Source of the DNA: Macrococcus epidermidis
GTDB taxonomy: Bacteria; Bacillota; Bacilli; Staphylococcales; Staphylococcaceae
Assembly: GCF_003259695.1 (NCBI RefSeq)
Contig: NZ_PZJH01000001.1
Location: forward strand, 1,116,001-1,180,000
Reading direction: 5' to 3'
DNA: 64,000 nucleotides
Below, piece by piece: positions 18,768 through 28,809 of this stretch. The first letter of the stretch is position 1. Each line of letters starts with the position of its first letter. The notes under the pieces are model-generated. The model did not search any database, was not told where the DNA came from, and saw only the letters and a list, made by a program, of their open reading frames with translations. Made by a program: the position numbers and the translations under genes.

Positions 18768-20051
18768 TTATTTAGTTTTAGATTCAGAAACTAAAACGTC
18801 AATTGCTTTTTGGATACGAAGATCGTCTTTTAAGATTGCTCCATTACCTAATGCAGCTTTAATATCTTCAACTGACATACCGAACTGCTCACTCATTTTT
18901 GTAAGTTCTGCATCAACATCTGCATCGCTTACTTCAATATTTTCAGCATTAGCAATCGCAGCTAAAGTTAAGTTCGTTTTAACACGTTGTTCAGCATCAG
19001 CTTTCATGCTCTCTTTTAATTGCTCTTCAGTTTGACCTGAGAACTGGAAGTATAATTCTAAATTTAAACCTTGTTGTGCAATACGTTGTTCAAATTCTTG
19101 CATCATACGATCTAATTCTGTGTTGATCATTGCTTCAGGGATATCTACTTTAGCATTTTCAACTGCTTGCATTACTAAGCTTTCTTTCGTATCGTTTTCA
19201 GCTTGTAATTTCTTTTGTTCTTCTAAATCTGCTTTATATTTAGTTTTATAAGCATCAACTGAATCAACTGAATCATCTAATTCTTTAGCCATTTCATCAT
19301 CTAATTCAGGTACTTCTTTAGATTTAACTTCGTTGATTTTTACTTTAAACACTGCTTCTTTACCAGCTAATTCTTCAGCATGGTATTCTTCAGGGAATGT
19401 AACGTTAACGTCTTTTTCGTCGCCAACTTTAGTTCCAACTAATTGCTCTTCGAAACCAGGAATAAATTGACCTGAACCGATTTCTAAATCGTATCCTTCA
19501 GCTTTTCCACCTTCGAATGCTTCATCATTAACATAACCATCAAAGTCTAAGTTAACAACATCGCCTTCAGCAACTTCGCCTTCTTCTTTAACAACTAATT
19601 CAGCTTTACGTGCTAGATCAGCATTGATTGCTTCATTTAATTCTTCTTCAGTTACTTCAGTCTCAAATTTTTCAACTTCAAGACCTTTGTAATCACCTAA
19701 TTCAACTTCTGGTTCTACAGTAACTTTAGCAGTAAAGATTAATTCTTTACCTTTTTCCATTTGTTCTACATCAATTTCAGGACGATCTACAGGGTTAATA
19801 CCTACTTCATCGATTGCGTTAGCATATGCATCCGGTAAGATGATATCTAATGCATCCTGGAATAAAGATTCAACACCGAAACGTTGTTCGAACATTTGAC
19901 GAGGCATTTTTCCTTTACGGAAACCTGGTACGTTAACTTGTTTAACAACTTTAGCGAATGCTTTATCTAATCCAGCTTTAACTTCCTCTTCAGGAACTGT
20001 TACTGTTAATAATCCTTCATTACCTTCTTGTTTTTCCCATTTTGCTGACAT
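18768..20051 (-). CDS. tig: Trigger factor
   Basis: 427 residues. Ribosome-bound chaperone and prolyl isomerase. The ribosome-binding signature GFRKGKMPR is at about residues 43-51; the FKBP domain ([20 protein letters not shown], then [21 protein letters not shown]) is in the middle; an acidic helical C-terminal substrate domain ends VSESKTK. GGAGG precedes the ATG at 20051; five further upstream codons lack one. Acidic composition is normal for the family. Confidence 0.97.
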   Translation of the reverse strand: MSAKWEKQEGNEGLLTVTVPEEEVKAGLDKAFAKVVKQVNVPGFRKGKMPRQMFEQRFGVESLFQDALDIILPDAYANAIDEVGINPVDRPEIDVEQMEKGKELIFTAKVTVEPEVELGDYKGLEVEKFETEVTEEELNEAINADLARKAELVVKEEGEVAEGDVVNLDFDGYVNDEAFEGGKAEGYDLEIGSGQFIPGFEEQLVGTKVGDEKDVNVTFPEEYHAEELAGKEAVFKVKINEVKSKEVPELDDEMAKELDDSVDSVDAYKTKYKADLEEQKKLQAENDTKESLVMQAVENAKVDIPEAMINTELDRMMQEFEQRIAQQGLNLELYFQFSGQTEEQLKESMKADAEQRVKTNLTLAAIANAENIEVSDADVDAELTKMSEQFGMSVEDIKAALGNGAILKDDLRIQKAIDVLVSESKTK

Positions 20052-20219
20052 GTGTAATTCCTCCACGTTTTTCTAAAATTTTTTCAACTCATTAATTATA
20101 GCATATAACAATCTTGCTTCAACATTTTTAGCTGAAATTACAAACTATAATATCATTTTTTATATTTTTTTATCAATGCCATGATAATACTTACATCTAT
20201 CTATGTATCTAACATGTTT

Positions 20220-21179
20220 TTATTCATGTATCAGATTATAATTTTCTAGTAAATTAATAGCTTTAATTATATCTTCAAATTGTGTATTAGACAAATCTAT
20301 CGCACTGTCTTCAATATTAAATAGTCTATTAAACATTGCAATATAAGCATCCACAACAGTTAGAGTAGCGCTATTAAAGAATGTCTGAAAGTGAATTGGA
20401 TGCATTACAGTATTGTGTAACTTCATCGTTTCTACAATAACATCAACGATGTTCGGACTATTGTTCTCATAGTATGCTTTAACTTCTGCAACTACTTCAG
20501 ACATGAATGATGAATGGACCATCGTGTTTAAATTCGAAACATTGATTCTAGTATCGACATTGAGCTTAGTAAATTTCACTTCACCTTTAAAGTTCGATAA
20601 TAATAAATACTCTATCATCATACTGCTAATTACAGGATGTATTTCATTATATTCTAATAGCTGAACAAAGCTCATCTGGAATCGAAAATCTTCAGATTCT
20701 ATCAACTCCATAATCAATTCAAGCTGTTTATTGTAATCATTATCTTTAAAAGTCTGTATAAACTTTAAATGTGCATCATTTCTTTTATTCAACTGATGAT
20801 TTGCCTCATCATAAAAAGGCATAAGTGACACTATCAGTTTGTGATCAACATCTTCACTACGCAGCCCTTCAATTAACTCAATCACCGTTTTATATTGTTT
20901 CAATTTTAATAAACTTTCTATAAAATACGGAACAATTGTTGAATATGCGTAATGTCCTTGATTAAGCAATATACTAGATTCTTCACGTAATTCAAGGAAA
21001 CTCTCTAACTGATAAAGACAATCCAGTTTTATAAGATGCTCGTCTTCAGTTAACTCGAAATGCTTTTCATAATCATTGAATAAATCATATGCTGTTTCAT
21101 AATCTGCACGCTTCATTGCTGCTTTTATCTGTTTCATTAAATTTCCTTGCAACTTCGGAAAGATAATAATATCAGACAT
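20220..21179 (-). CDS. Helical-repeat (TPR-like) protein, YsoA-like
   Basis: 319 residues, soluble, nearly all alpha-helical with weak TPR-type pairing (YETAYDLFNDYEKHFELTED, ESFLELREESSILLNQGHY, LKLKQYKTVIELIEGL). No catalytic motif. A TPR protein upstream of tig is also found in Bacillus (YsoA) and, as I recall, in S. aureus, so position supports the assignment more than sequence does. The start codon is one base after the Nudix gene stop, which suggests translational coupling. Function unknown. Confidence 0.75.
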   Translation of the reverse strand: MSDIIIFPKLQGNLMKQIKAAMKRADYETAYDLFNDYEKHFELTEDEHLIKLDCLYQLESFLELREESSILLNQGHYAYSTIVPYFIESLLKLKQYKTVIELIEGLRSEDVDHKLIVSLMPFYDEANHQLNKRNDAHLKFIQTFKDNDYNKQLELIMELIESEDFRFQMSFVQLLEYNEIHPVISSMMIEYLLLSNFKGEVKFTKLNVDTRINVSNLNTMVHSSFMSEVVAEVKAYYENNSPNIVDVIVETMKLHNTVMHPIHFQTFFNSATLTVVDAYIAMFNRLFNIEDSAIDLSNTQFEDIIKAINLLENYNLIHE

Positions 21180-21180
21180 A

Positions 21181-21801
21181 CTAATGACCTACATTATATA
21201 TAGATTCTATGATAATACGTGACCATGATTCATATTCATCAACTTGCATTAAAGTATTTTCCGGTTTCCATTCTATCTTTAAAGTATCTGTTTCATTCAC
21301 ATAAACTTCAGACGCTTTAACTTTTAGTTTAAATACTAAACCGATATGTACACGGCCAACTTCATTGTCATCATCGTTAATAAAACCGATTAAATTTAAA
21401 TTTAGTGGGTTAACATCTTTAACGCCTACTTCTTCTTCTAATTCACGTGCAGCATTATCTAGTAACACCCCTTCAATCTGAGTATCATCTAGCTGATTCA
21501 TATGACCGCCGATACCAATTGAGCTTAACCCATGAAGACGCGCTTCACCACCACCTGTTAAACGTTCATATACTAATATCTCATCGTTTTCATTTTCTAG
21601 GATACAATATGAAATCAATTGCTTATATGAAGGATCCTCTTCCATATCACCGCGACGTTTCACTTCGTATTTAGATAGTGTTTCATAAATTTCTAACGCC
21701 TTTTGATTTTCTATAGAAATAAAGCCATTAAAATGATTTTTCTCATGATTAAAGATGGTTTCACGATTCACCACTATTATTTGTTCATCAAATTTATTCA
21801 T
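21181..21801 (-). CDS. Nudix-type hydrolase with a divergent Nudix box
   Basis: 206 residues. The Nudix core is AARELEEEVGVKD (about residues 116-128), preceded by SIGIGGHMNQLDD. The spacing of the box differs from the consensus GX5EX7REUXEEXGU: the glycine and first glutamate are further from the RE pair, implying a short insertion. The REUxEE metal-binding residues are intact, so a pyrophosphohydrolase fold is likely, though the substrate is unknown. The N-terminal 60 residues are an extra domain (IVVNRETIFNHEKNHFNGF). It is the first gene of a two-gene unit with the YsoA-like gene. Confidence 0.8.
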   Translation of the reverse strand: MNKFDEQIIVVNRETIFNHEKNHFNGFISIENQKALEIYETLSKYEVKRRGDMEEDPSYKQLISYCILENENDEILVYERLTGGGEARLHGLSSIGIGGHMNQLDDTQIEGVLLDNAARELEEEVGVKDVNPLNLNLIGFINDDDNEVGRVHIGLVFKLKVKASEVYVNETDTLKIEWKPENTLMQVDEYESWSRIIIESIYNVGH

Positions 21802-22009
21802 ACAATACTCCTTAAATCTGTCTTAGTTAAATTTTAACCAAATTTCTATGCTAACTCAAATATATTTAAGCTTATTATAATGAGATAACAATTCGAAACG
21901 ATTACTAAACTCACAAATGTTGATTATATCTGAATTCATACAAAGTTGCAAAATTGAGCACAATGACACGTCATGATAAACTTATTATATTGATGAAAGG
22001 AGAAGAATA

Positions 22010-22723
22010 ATGCGTATCCAACAATTTAAACAAGCATTACTTGATAGTAAGAAAATCGTATTCTTCGGAGGAGCTGGCGTATCGACTGAAAGTGGCATAC
22101 CAGACTTCAGATCTGCTAATGGAATATTTATGCAGGAAACTAATTCAGAATTTTCACCTGAACAAATTATTTCTCATTCATTCTTTAAACGATATCCAAA
22201 GCATTACTTTGATTTCCACTTCGACAAACTTGTATATCCAGATGCACAGCCGAACCTTGCACATACTTTCCTTCGAACACTTGAAGATAACGGTAAAGAC
22301 GTAACTGTCGTCACTCAAAATATCGATGGATTACACCAACTCGCAGGTTCATCAAAAGTACTTGAATTACACGGCACAGTAATCAATAACTCTTGTATTG
22401 AATGCAATCAAAATTATTCACTTAATGAATTGACATTAGATGAAGCAGGCATTCCAAGATGCCCTAAAGATGGAGGTATTGTAAGACCAGACATCGTTAT
22501 GTATGAAGAAGCGCTAGATACTAATACGATAGAAAGTGCGATTCAGGCAATCAATTCAGCAGATATGCTGATCGTTGCCGGAACTTCTCTATCAGTTTAT
22601 CCTGCAGCAGGATTTGTAGATTTGTTTCATGGCAAATATCTCATTGTAATCAATAAAACACCACTGCGATCTGTAAGGGAAGATGCCATCATTTTTGAAG
22701 ATACTATCAGTAATGTATTTTAA
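22010..22723 (+). CDS. Sirtuin-family NAD-dependent protein deacylase
   Basis: 237 residues, full length for bacterial Sir2. NAD-binding GGAGVSTESGIPDFRS (about residues 20-35), TQNIDGLHQLAG with the base-contacting residues, and the catalytic histidine in ELHGT. The structural zinc site is incomplete: the first pair CIEC is present, but the second is CPKDGG where Cys-x-x-Cys is normal, so the fourth ligand is Asp or absent. The ATG follows AAGGAG. It is one of the few plus-strand genes, divergent from the Nudix gene and convergent with tRNA-Arg, separated from the latter by a two-way terminator. Confidence 0.92.
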   Translation: MRIQQFKQALLDSKKIVFFGGAGVSTESGIPDFRSANGIFMQETNSEFSPEQIISHSFFKRYPKHYFDFHFDKLVYPDAQPNLAHTFLRTLEDNGKDVTVVTQNIDGLHQLAGSSKVLELHGTVINNSCIECNQNYSLNELTLDEAGIPRCPKDGGIVRPDIVMYEEALDTNTIESAIQAINSADMLIVAGTSLSVYPAAGFVDLFHGKYLIVINKTPLRSVREDAIIFEDTISNVF

Positions 22724-22736
22724 AAAATACAAAAAG

Positions 22737-22766
22737 AAAACCGCTAAAATGAATTAGCGGTTTTTT
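22737..22766 (+). terminator. Bidirectional terminator between sirtuin gene and tRNA-Arg
   Basis: An 11-bp stem (AAAACCGCTAA/TTAGCGGTTTT) with T-runs on both strands, just after the sirtuin stop codon and just after the tRNA 3' end on the other strand. Confidence 0.9.
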
Positions 22767-22768
22767 AG

Positions 22769-22842
<74 letters not shown>

Positions 22843-22968
22843 TTAATTTTTTAAGACAAGATTAATTATAATCAACTTCTGACTATAAAGTCAATAACAT
22901 TTGGTAAGGAAATTAATTGATAACCATAATAAATAAAGTATATTTACACATTTATTCTAATTTAACAA

Positions 22969-23005
22969 TAAAAATTAAGATAGCATCACTGTTATCTTAA
23001 TTTTT
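22969..23005 (-). terminator. Terminator after the YsnB-like gene
   Basis: A perfect 10-bp stem AATTAAGATA/TATCTTAATT (22973-22982/22993-23002) with T-rich flank on the minus strand. It closes the MarR-murI-rdgB-ysnB unit. Confidence 0.8.
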
Positions 23006-23022
23006 ATCGTTCAATTGACACT

Positions 23023-23523
23023 CTAAAAAATTAATATCTCTTTACCAACAATATCATGCTGCTGATTATAGAAAGTTACCATCTTATCACTTTCATCAAA
23101 AGTTAGAACAGCGTATGTTTCTTCTTCCTGACTTCTTGACTGTGCAATAGAGCCTGGATTAATACATACTACACCTTCAACTAGTTCAACACGTTTAACA
23201 TGCAGATGACCATATAAAGCGATTTGACAATCTGCATCACGTGCAACACTGGCTAAACGTTCACGCCCATTACCAACTTGATAAAGATGTCCATGCGTTA
23301 AAAATGCATTAATATCTTTTTGCTGTAATTCAAATGTATCATAAAAATCTTTTCCGTAATCACAGTTTCCTTTTATTTTAATATAAGGCTTTAATTCAGC
23401 ATCATTATAATCAAATTCTGAATCACCAAGATGAATATAGACGTCTGCATCATCATGAATTGATACAATATCGGTTAATATATTTTTCATAGAATGATTA
23501 TCACTCACAACAACCCACTTCAT
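23023..23523 (-). CDS. YfcE/YsnB-type metallophosphoesterase
   Basis: 166 residues. Metal-binding motifs of the calcineurin-like phosphoesterase fold: DNHS near the N-terminus (residues 8-11), HLGDSEFDY, KGNCDY, THGHLYQVG and LYGHLHVKRVE, followed by CINPGSIAQSR. The MJ0936/YsnB subfamily hydrolyses simple phosphodiesters in vitro; the natural substrate is not known. It begins three bases downstream of the rdgB stop region, the last gene of a Bacillus-like racE-rdgB-ysnB cluster. Confidence 0.92.
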   Translation of the reverse strand: MKWVVVSDNHSMKNILTDIVSIHDDADVYIHLGDSEFDYNDAELKPYIKIKGNCDYGKDFYDTFELQQKDINAFLTHGHLYQVGNGRERLASVARDADCQIALYGHLHVKRVELVEGVVCINPGSIAQSRSQEEETYAVLTFDESDKMVTFYNQQHDIVGKEILIF

Positions 23524-23525
23524 TA

Positions 23526-24110
23526 TTACGCCTCCTCGATTATGCCAGAATCCAGCATTTTTTGTATTGCTTTACCTCTATGTGAAATCTGTGCCTTTTC
23601 TTCTCCAGTCATTTCTGCTGTCGTCTTACCTTTACTTTCTACATAAAATATCGGATCATAACCAAATCCATTTTCCCCTTTAGGTTCATGTAGTAATTCT
23701 CCTTCTACTTCACCACGGAAAGTGCGTGTATCTTTACCTGGAATACTGACTGCAATCACACATACAAATCTTGCCTGACGATTATCTTTATCCTGCATAT
23801 TTTTAAGCACAAGCTCAAGATTCTTCTCATCAGTCGCATCTTCTCCCGAATAACGTGCTGAATATACGCCAGGTGCATTATCAAGTGCATCAACTTCTAA
23901 TCCTGAGTCATCACTAATAACAATTTTATTTAACATTTTTGCTCCGTATTCTGACTTTAACGCAGCATTTTCTTCAAATGTTGTTCCCGTTTCTTCTACA
24001 TCGAAGTTTGGAATCAAACTTTTAATACCTATAACATTATAGTCTTTAAAGATATGTTTAAAATCATTGATTTTTCCTTGATTACCTGTTGCGATTACGA
24101 TATCTTTCAT
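23526..24110 (-). CDS. rdgB: dITP/XTP pyrophosphatase (RdgB/HAM1)
   Basis: 194 residues. Removes deaminated purine nucleoside triphosphates from the pool. [12 protein letters not shown] at the N-terminus, [31 protein letters not shown] and [13 protein letters not shown] are the standard motifs. It overlaps the murI stop by four bases (ATGA-type), indicating coupling. Confidence 0.96.
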   Translation of the reverse strand: MKDIVIATGNQGKINDFKHIFKDYNVIGIKSLIPNFDVEETGTTFEENAALKSEYGAKMLNKIVISDDSGLEVDALDNAPGVYSARYSGEDATDEKNLELVLKNMQDKDNRQARFVCVIAVSIPGKDTRTFRGEVEGELLHEPKGENGFGYDPIFYVESKGKTTAEMTGEEKAQISHRGKAIQKMLDSGIIEEA

Positions 24111-24913
24111 ATATCCTCCAAGTGTATTGATTGTATTTTTAAGCTTTCATCGTTTAACCATTCTTTAGCGATACGGGAAAATTTCTCTGTTGGTCCATTA
24201 ACATAAAATTCATGATGTGGCGTTTCATTATATTTCGCATGTTCCTGACTAAATGTAAGTAATGCACTTACTTCTCTGGCCGTTTCTAATCCAGATGAAA
24301 TTACTTTCTTTTCACCTTCAAAATACTTTTCAATATAATCCTGTAATAATGGATAGTGTGTACATCCTAAAATGACTGTATCACTCTTATCATGACGCCA
24401 GTCGCGTAAAGTTTTATGGATAACGATATTTGATATTGTAGGATCTTTATATCTTACCTGCTCAACTAAAGGCACAAAATCCGGACAACTTACACCATTG
24501 ACATCTATTTTAGGATTGATGGATTTAATCTTATCACGATAGGCCTCAGATTTAATGGTACCTTCAGTACCTAATACAAGTACTTGATTGTTTGTTGTCG
24601 TCATGATTGCCGTACGTGCGCCTGGTTCTATTACACCGATTACAGGAATTGAGAGCATTTTCTGCAAAGGTTCCAATGCAACAGCAGTTGCAGTATTGCA
24701 AGCAATTACGAGCATCTTAATATGTTTCGTTAATAGAAATTCAGCAAGCTGAATTGTAAAATCTTTCACTTGTTCAGGTGGTCTTGGTCCATAAGGACAA
24801 CGACTGACATCACCTAAATAACAAATTGATTCATTTGGCAGCTGACGCATAATTTCTTTAGCAACTGTCAAACCACCTACGCCAGAATCAATTACACCAA
24901 TTGGAGCTGACAC
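24107..24913 (-). CDS. murI: Glutamate racemase
   Basis: 268 residues. Makes D-glutamate for peptidoglycan. Catalytic cysteines are in VIACNTATA and [23 protein letters not shown] opens the protein, followed by [14 protein letters not shown]. Start overlaps the MarR-type gene stop by one base. Same neighbourhood as Bacillus racE. Confidence 0.97.
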   Translation of the reverse strand: MSAPIGVIDSGVGGLTVAKEIMRQLPNESICYLGDVSRCPYGPRPPEQVKDFTIQLAEFLLTKHIKMLVIACNTATAVALEPLQKMLSIPVIGVIEPGARTAIMTTTNNQVLVLGTEGTIKSEAYRDKIKSINPKIDVNGVSCPDFVPLVEQVRYKDPTISNIVIHKTLRDWRHDKSDTVILGCTHYPLLQDYIEKYFEGEKKVISSGLETAREVSALLTFSQEHAKYNETPHHEFYVNGPTEKFSRIAKEWLNDESLKIQSIHLEDI

Positions 24914-25347
24914 TACTTTCCACCTTCTTCTGTTGCACTGTACAACTTATGTATTTGTTCCTTAAATATCGGTATTGTATCAATCATACTCTCTTCTACA
25001 ATCTTCTTCAAAAATTTTTGTCTTTTGATGATAACCGCTTCAATTACTGATTCACCTTTTTCAGTAAGTTGTATACTTACTTTACGTTTATCATCAGTTT
25101 GTTTCACACGCTCTGCAAATCCATTGTTACTAAGCGCGTCAACAAGTTCAGAAGTGGATGAAATCGCTAAATTCATGTGTTTTGCAAGTGTTCCGATATT
25201 TAAAGGACTTGCTTCTTTAATCCACTGAATTGCAATAAACTGCGTTTCTGTAATTTCATGTTTTTTTAGTTCACTACGGCCTTCATTTTTAATAATTTCA
25301 GCTAGCCTTCTTAACTCATATTCTAATGTGACGATCGATTGATCCAC
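24913..25347 (-). CDS. MarR-family transcriptional regulator (YsmB-like)
   Basis: 144 residues with the MarR winged helix: [26 protein letters not shown], the recognition helix in [16 protein letters not shown] and the wing [18 protein letters not shown]. It sits directly before murI, as YsmB does before racE in Bacillus. Its target and ligand are unknown. It is preceded by a strong terminator, so it has its own start of transcription in about 55 bases. Confidence 0.9.
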   Translation of the reverse strand: MDQSIVTLEYELRRLAEIIKNEGRSELKKHEITETQFIAIQWIKEASPLNIGTLAKHMNLAISSTSELVDALSNNGFAERVKQTDDKRKVSIQLTEKGESVIEAVIIKRQKFLKKIVEESMIDTIPIFKEQIHKLYSATEEGGK

Positions 25348-25400
25348 TGCGCTACACCTCTATTCACCTTTAAACTTATCATATCAAATAATGTGCAAAT

Positions 25401-25439
25401 AAAAAAAGGTTTTGAGATAGTAGAATCTCAAAACCTTTT
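25401..25439 (-). terminator. Second terminator downstream of sdhCAB
   Basis: A 14-bp perfect stem (25404-25417/25426-25439) followed by seven T on the minus strand. It lies directly after the second copy of the 30-bp element. Confidence 0.93.
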
Positions 25440-25442
25440 ATA

Positions 25443-25472
25443 AGGGCTAAACGCAAGTTCGATAGCCTCTTA
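25443..25472. repeat. 30-bp direct repeat, copy A (between two terminators)
   Basis: Identical over 30 bases to 25566-25595. On the minus strand the copy starts TAAGAGGCTATCG and ends TTTAGCCCT, with GGCTA/TAGCC arms that can pair around the middle. It is directly followed, on that strand, by a strong terminator. Confidence 0.9.
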
Positions 25473-25513
25473 TCTGAAACGGCATCTCACTTGCAGTCCT
25501 CTCGACAAAAACG

Positions 25514-25553
25514 AAAATACCCTAAAATCAAAGAACGATTTATAGGGTATTTT
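25514..25553 (-). terminator. First terminator downstream of sdhB
   Basis: An 11-bp stem (25514-25524/25543-25553) followed by TTTTCGTTTTTG on the minus strand, 40 bases after the sdhB stop codon. Confidence 0.85.
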
Positions 25554-25565
25554 CTAATTTTGCTT

Positions 25566-25595
25566 AGGGCTAAACGCAAGTTCGATAGCCTCTTA
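25566..25595. repeat. 30-bp direct repeat, copy B (contains the sdhB stop codon)
   Basis: Identical to 25443-25472. Here the repeat begins with the sdhB stop TAA and is followed by the first terminator. The start-to-start distance between copies is 123 bp. Confidence 0.9.
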
Positions 25596-26357
25596 GTTAA
25601 CCTGATGATCCGATCCAAAGAACGATTTGAACATTTGGAATGTTGCTTCACGGTTCATCGCAGCGATTGATGTTGTTAAAGGAATGCCTTTTGGACAACT
25701 TCTTACACAGTTTTGTGAGTTACCACATTCTGCTAATCCGCCTTCTTCCATTAATGCATGAATTCTTTCATCTTTATTCATGCTTCCAGTTGGATGTAGG
25801 TTGAATAAACGTACTTGTGAAATAGGTTGTGCACCCATAAATTTAGAATTTGCATTCACGTTCGGACATACTTCTAAACATACACCACACGTCATACATT
25901 TAGATAATTCATATGCTGTCTGACGTTTCTTCTCTGGCATACGTGGTCCTGGTCCTAAGTCATATGTTCCATCAATTGGAACCCATGCTTTAACACGCTT
26001 TAAGTTATCGAACATTTTCGTACGATCAACTTGTAGGTCACGAATAACAGGGAATGTTGCCATAGGTGCTAAACGAATTGGTTGCTCTAATGTATCAATA
26101 ATTGTTGAACAAGATTGACGTGCTTTTCCATTGACTACCATTGAACATGCGCCACAAACTTCTTCAAGACAGTTCATATCCCATGTTACAGGTGTCGTTT
26201 TTTCACCACGTTCATTTACTGGGTTTCTTTGAATTTCCATCAACGCAGCAATAACGTTCATATTTGGACGGTAAGGAATCACAAAGGTTTCATCATAAGG
26301 CTTAGAATTTTGATCTTTTTGACGTGTAATGATCAGTTTAATCGTTTTTTCTGCCAT
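25593..26357 (-). CDS. sdhB: Succinate dehydrogenase iron-sulfur subunit
   Basis: 254 residues. Carries electrons from SdhA to menaquinone through three clusters. The [2Fe-2S] ligands are in CLEEVCGACSMVVNGKARQSC, the [4Fe-4S] in CMTCGVCLEVCP, the [3Fe-4S] in CGNSQNCVRSCPKGIP. The N-terminus MAEKTIKLIITRQ is typical. It starts two bases after sdhA. Its stop codon falls in the duplicated 30-bp element. Confidence 0.97.
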   Translation of the reverse strand: MAEKTIKLIITRQKDQNSKPYDETFVIPYRPNMNVIAALMEIQRNPVNERGEKTTPVTWDMNCLEEVCGACSMVVNGKARQSCSTIIDTLEQPIRLAPMATFPVIRDLQVDRTKMFDNLKRVKAWVPIDGTYDLGPGPRMPEKKRQTAYELSKCMTCGVCLEVCPNVNANSKFMGAQPISQVRLFNLHPTGSMNKDERIHALMEEGGLAECGNSQNCVRSCPKGIPLTTSIAAMNREATFQMFKSFFGSDHQVN

Positions 26358-26359
26358 GA

Positions 26360-28123
26360 TTATTTACCTCCTTTTGACTTCTTAGAGTAGTCACGTACAC
26401 GTGGTGGGATTAAGCTAACATCAACTGGCTCATAGTAGAATTCAGGTGCTTCTTTAGCGCCTTTAAACTTAGCCATCGTAGTTTTTAACCACTCTTCGTC
26501 ATTACGGTCAGGGAATTCAGGTTTGTAATGTGCACCACGTGATTCATTACGATTATACGCACCGATTGTCATAACACGTGCTAACACTAACATGTTCCAT
26601 AATTGACGTGTAAAGAATACTGCCTGGTTGCTCCATAACGCAGTGTCTTCCATATCAATATCATGGTAACGTTCCATTAATTCTACAATTTTCTTATCTG
26701 TTTCTAATAATCGGTCATTATGACGTACAACTGTTACGTTAGCTGTCATAATTTCACCAAGTTCTTTATGCAGTTTATATGCATTCTCAGAACCTTTCAT
26801 ATTTAATATAGCATCGAAACGGCGTTGCTCTTCTTCAACTTTACGCGTATAAATATCATCCGGTAAATCTGTATAAGATTTATCTAGCGCTTTAATATAT
26901 TTAATAGCATTTGGTCCTGCTACCATACCGCCGTAGATTGCAGATAATAAAGAGTTCGCTCCTAGACGGTTACCACCGTGTTGAGAGTAATCACATTCAC
27001 CTGCTGCAAATAAACCTGGAATGTTCGTCATCTGATCGTAATCTACCCAGATTCCACCCATTGAATAATGTACCGCAGGGAAAATCTTCATCGGTACTTT
27101 ACGCGGATCATCACCAGTGAACTTTTCGTAAATTTCGATGATTCCACCTAATTTAACGTCTAATTCATGCGCATCTTTATGACTTAAATCAAGGTATACC
27201 ATGTTCTCGCCATTGATACCTAATTTTTGGTTCACACACACGTCAAAGATTTCACGCGTTGCGATATCACGAGGTACTAAGTTACCATAGTCAGGATATT
27301 TCTCTTCTAAGAAGTACCAAGGTTTACCGTCTTTATATGTCCAGACACGTCCACCTTCTCCACGTGCTGATTCACTCATTAAACGTAATTTATCATCGCC
27401 AGGGATTGCTGTCGGGTGAATTTGAATGAATTCACCATTGGCATAGATTGCACCTTGTTGATATACAACAGAAGCTGCAGATCCTGTATTAATCATAGAG
27501 TTTGTAGACTTACCAAAGATAATACCAGGGCCACCTGTTGCCATAATCACTGCATCTGAACCAAATGATTTAATTTCAGAAGTCGTTAAGTTTTGAGCAA
27601 CGATACCACGTGCAGCGCCTTCGTCATCAATAACTGCGCCCAAGAATTCCCATCCTTCATACTTCGTAACTAAACCTTCAACTTCAAATTTACGTACCTG
27701 CTCATCTAATGCATATAGTAATTGTTGTCCTGTTGTCGCACCAGCGAATGCTGTACGGTGATATAACGTTCCACCGAAACGACGGAAATCAAGTAATCCT
27801 TCTGGTGTTCTGTTGAACATCACACCCATACGGTCTAATAAATGAATGATACCAGGTGCTGCTGCTGTCATCGCTTTAACAGGTGGTTGGTTTGCTAAGA
27901 AATCTCCACCATATACTGTATCATCAAAGTGAATTAAAGGTGAGTCACCTTCACCTTTCGTATTTACTGCACCATTAATACCGCCTTGTGCACACACTGA
28001 GTGAGAACGTTTAACGGGTACTAATGAGAAAAGATCAACACTTGTACCTGCCTCTGCTGCTTTAATTGTTGCCATTAATCCGGCTAATCCACCGCCGACA
28101 ACAATAATATTACTTTTTGCCAT
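26360..28123 (-). CDS. sdhA: Succinate dehydrogenase flavoprotein subunit
   Basis: 587 residues. Oxidises succinate at FAD. GGGLAGLMATIKAAEAG binds the dinucleotide; the covalent FAD histidine is in RSHSVCAQGGING; the active-site region HPTAIPGDDKLRLMSE and the arginine in GGNRLGANSLLSAIYGG are present. Part of the citrate cycle and respiratory chain at the inner face of the membrane. Second gene of sdhCAB. Confidence 0.97.
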   Translation of the reverse strand: MAKSNIIVVGGGLAGLMATIKAAEAGTSVDLFSLVPVKRSHSVCAQGGINGAVNTKGEGDSPLIHFDDTVYGGDFLANQPPVKAMTAAAPGIIHLLDRMGVMFNRTPEGLLDFRRFGGTLYHRTAFAGATTGQQLLYALDEQVRKFEVEGLVTKYEGWEFLGAVIDDEGAARGIVAQNLTTSEIKSFGSDAVIMATGGPGIIFGKSTNSMINTGSAASVVYQQGAIYANGEFIQIHPTAIPGDDKLRLMSESARGEGGRVWTYKDGKPWYFLEEKYPDYGNLVPRDIATREIFDVCVNQKLGINGENMVYLDLSHKDAHELDVKLGGIIEIYEKFTGDDPRKVPMKIFPAVHYSMGGIWVDYDQMTNIPGLFAAGECDYSQHGGNRLGANSLLSAIYGGMVAGPNAIKYIKALDKSYTDLPDDIYTRKVEEEQRRFDAILNMKGSENAYKLHKELGEIMTANVTVVRHNDRLLETDKKIVELMERYHDIDMEDTALWSNQAVFFTRQLWNMLVLARVMTIGAYNRNESRGAHYKPEFPDRNDEEWLKTTMAKFKGAKEAPEFYYEPVDVSLIPPRVRDYSKKSKGGK

Positions 28124-28152
28124 TATATTGTCACTCCCCTAAATTTCTTATC

Positions 28153-28764
28153 CTACATAAATGCAAATAACGCGCGTAATCCGATGAAAGTAATGACTAA
28201 AAATGCACCTAATGACACATAAGCCATAATTTTTTGTGAACGATCTGACTGTGTAATACCCCAACTTACTGCAAATGACCATAATCCATTTGAGAAGTGG
28301 AAGATAACACTTACAATACCGATAACGTATCCGATAACATTAATCGGACTATTGAATAAATCTGCCATCATATCGTAATTAATGTGATGTCCTAATGCTG
28401 CCTGAACACGTGTCTGCCAAACGTGAATCGCGATAAAGATAAAAGCGATAATACCTGTAATACGTTGTAACAAGAACATCCAGTTTCTGAATGTCGAATA
28501 ATGAGTCACATTATTTTTAGAAGTAAATGCGATATACACACCATAGATTGCATGGAATAAAATTGGTAAATAAATAACAAGTGTTTCTAATACAATCTTA
28601 AATGGTAAATTCCACATAAAGTCTGAAGCATTATTAAAAGCTTCCGGACTATTTACTGCAAAGTGGTTGATCACTAAGTGCTGGATTAAGAATACACCTA
28701 ATGGAATCACACCAAGTAAAGAATGTAACCTACGTAATGCAAATGATTTTTCTGAGCTTGCCAA
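28153..28764 (-). CDS. sdhC: Succinate dehydrogenase cytochrome b558 subunit
   Basis: 203 residues with five membrane segments, the single-anchor di-heme type of Firmicutes. Heme-ligand histidines are visible in RRLHSLLGVIP, FLIQHLVINHFA, LFHAIYGVYIA and FIAIHVWQTR. I use the TTG at 28764 as start (reading MASSEKSFALRRL): a GGGGGG site lies eight bases before it and the product matches staphylococcal SdhC. A TTG start may limit expression. Confidence 0.95.
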   Translation of the reverse strand: MASSEKSFALRRLHSLLGVIPLGVFLIQHLVINHFAVNSPEAFNNASDFMWNLPFKIVLETLVIYLPILFHAIYGVYIAFTSKNNVTHYSTFRNWMFLLQRITGIIAFIFIAIHVWQTRVQAALGHHINYDMMADLFNSPINVIGYVIGIVSVIFHFSNGLWSFAVSWGITQSDRSQKIMAYVSLGAFLVITFIGLRALFAFM

Positions 28765-28809
28765 GTGAAGTCCCCCCTACACATCTTTTTAAGTAAATTC
28801 ACAAATTCA

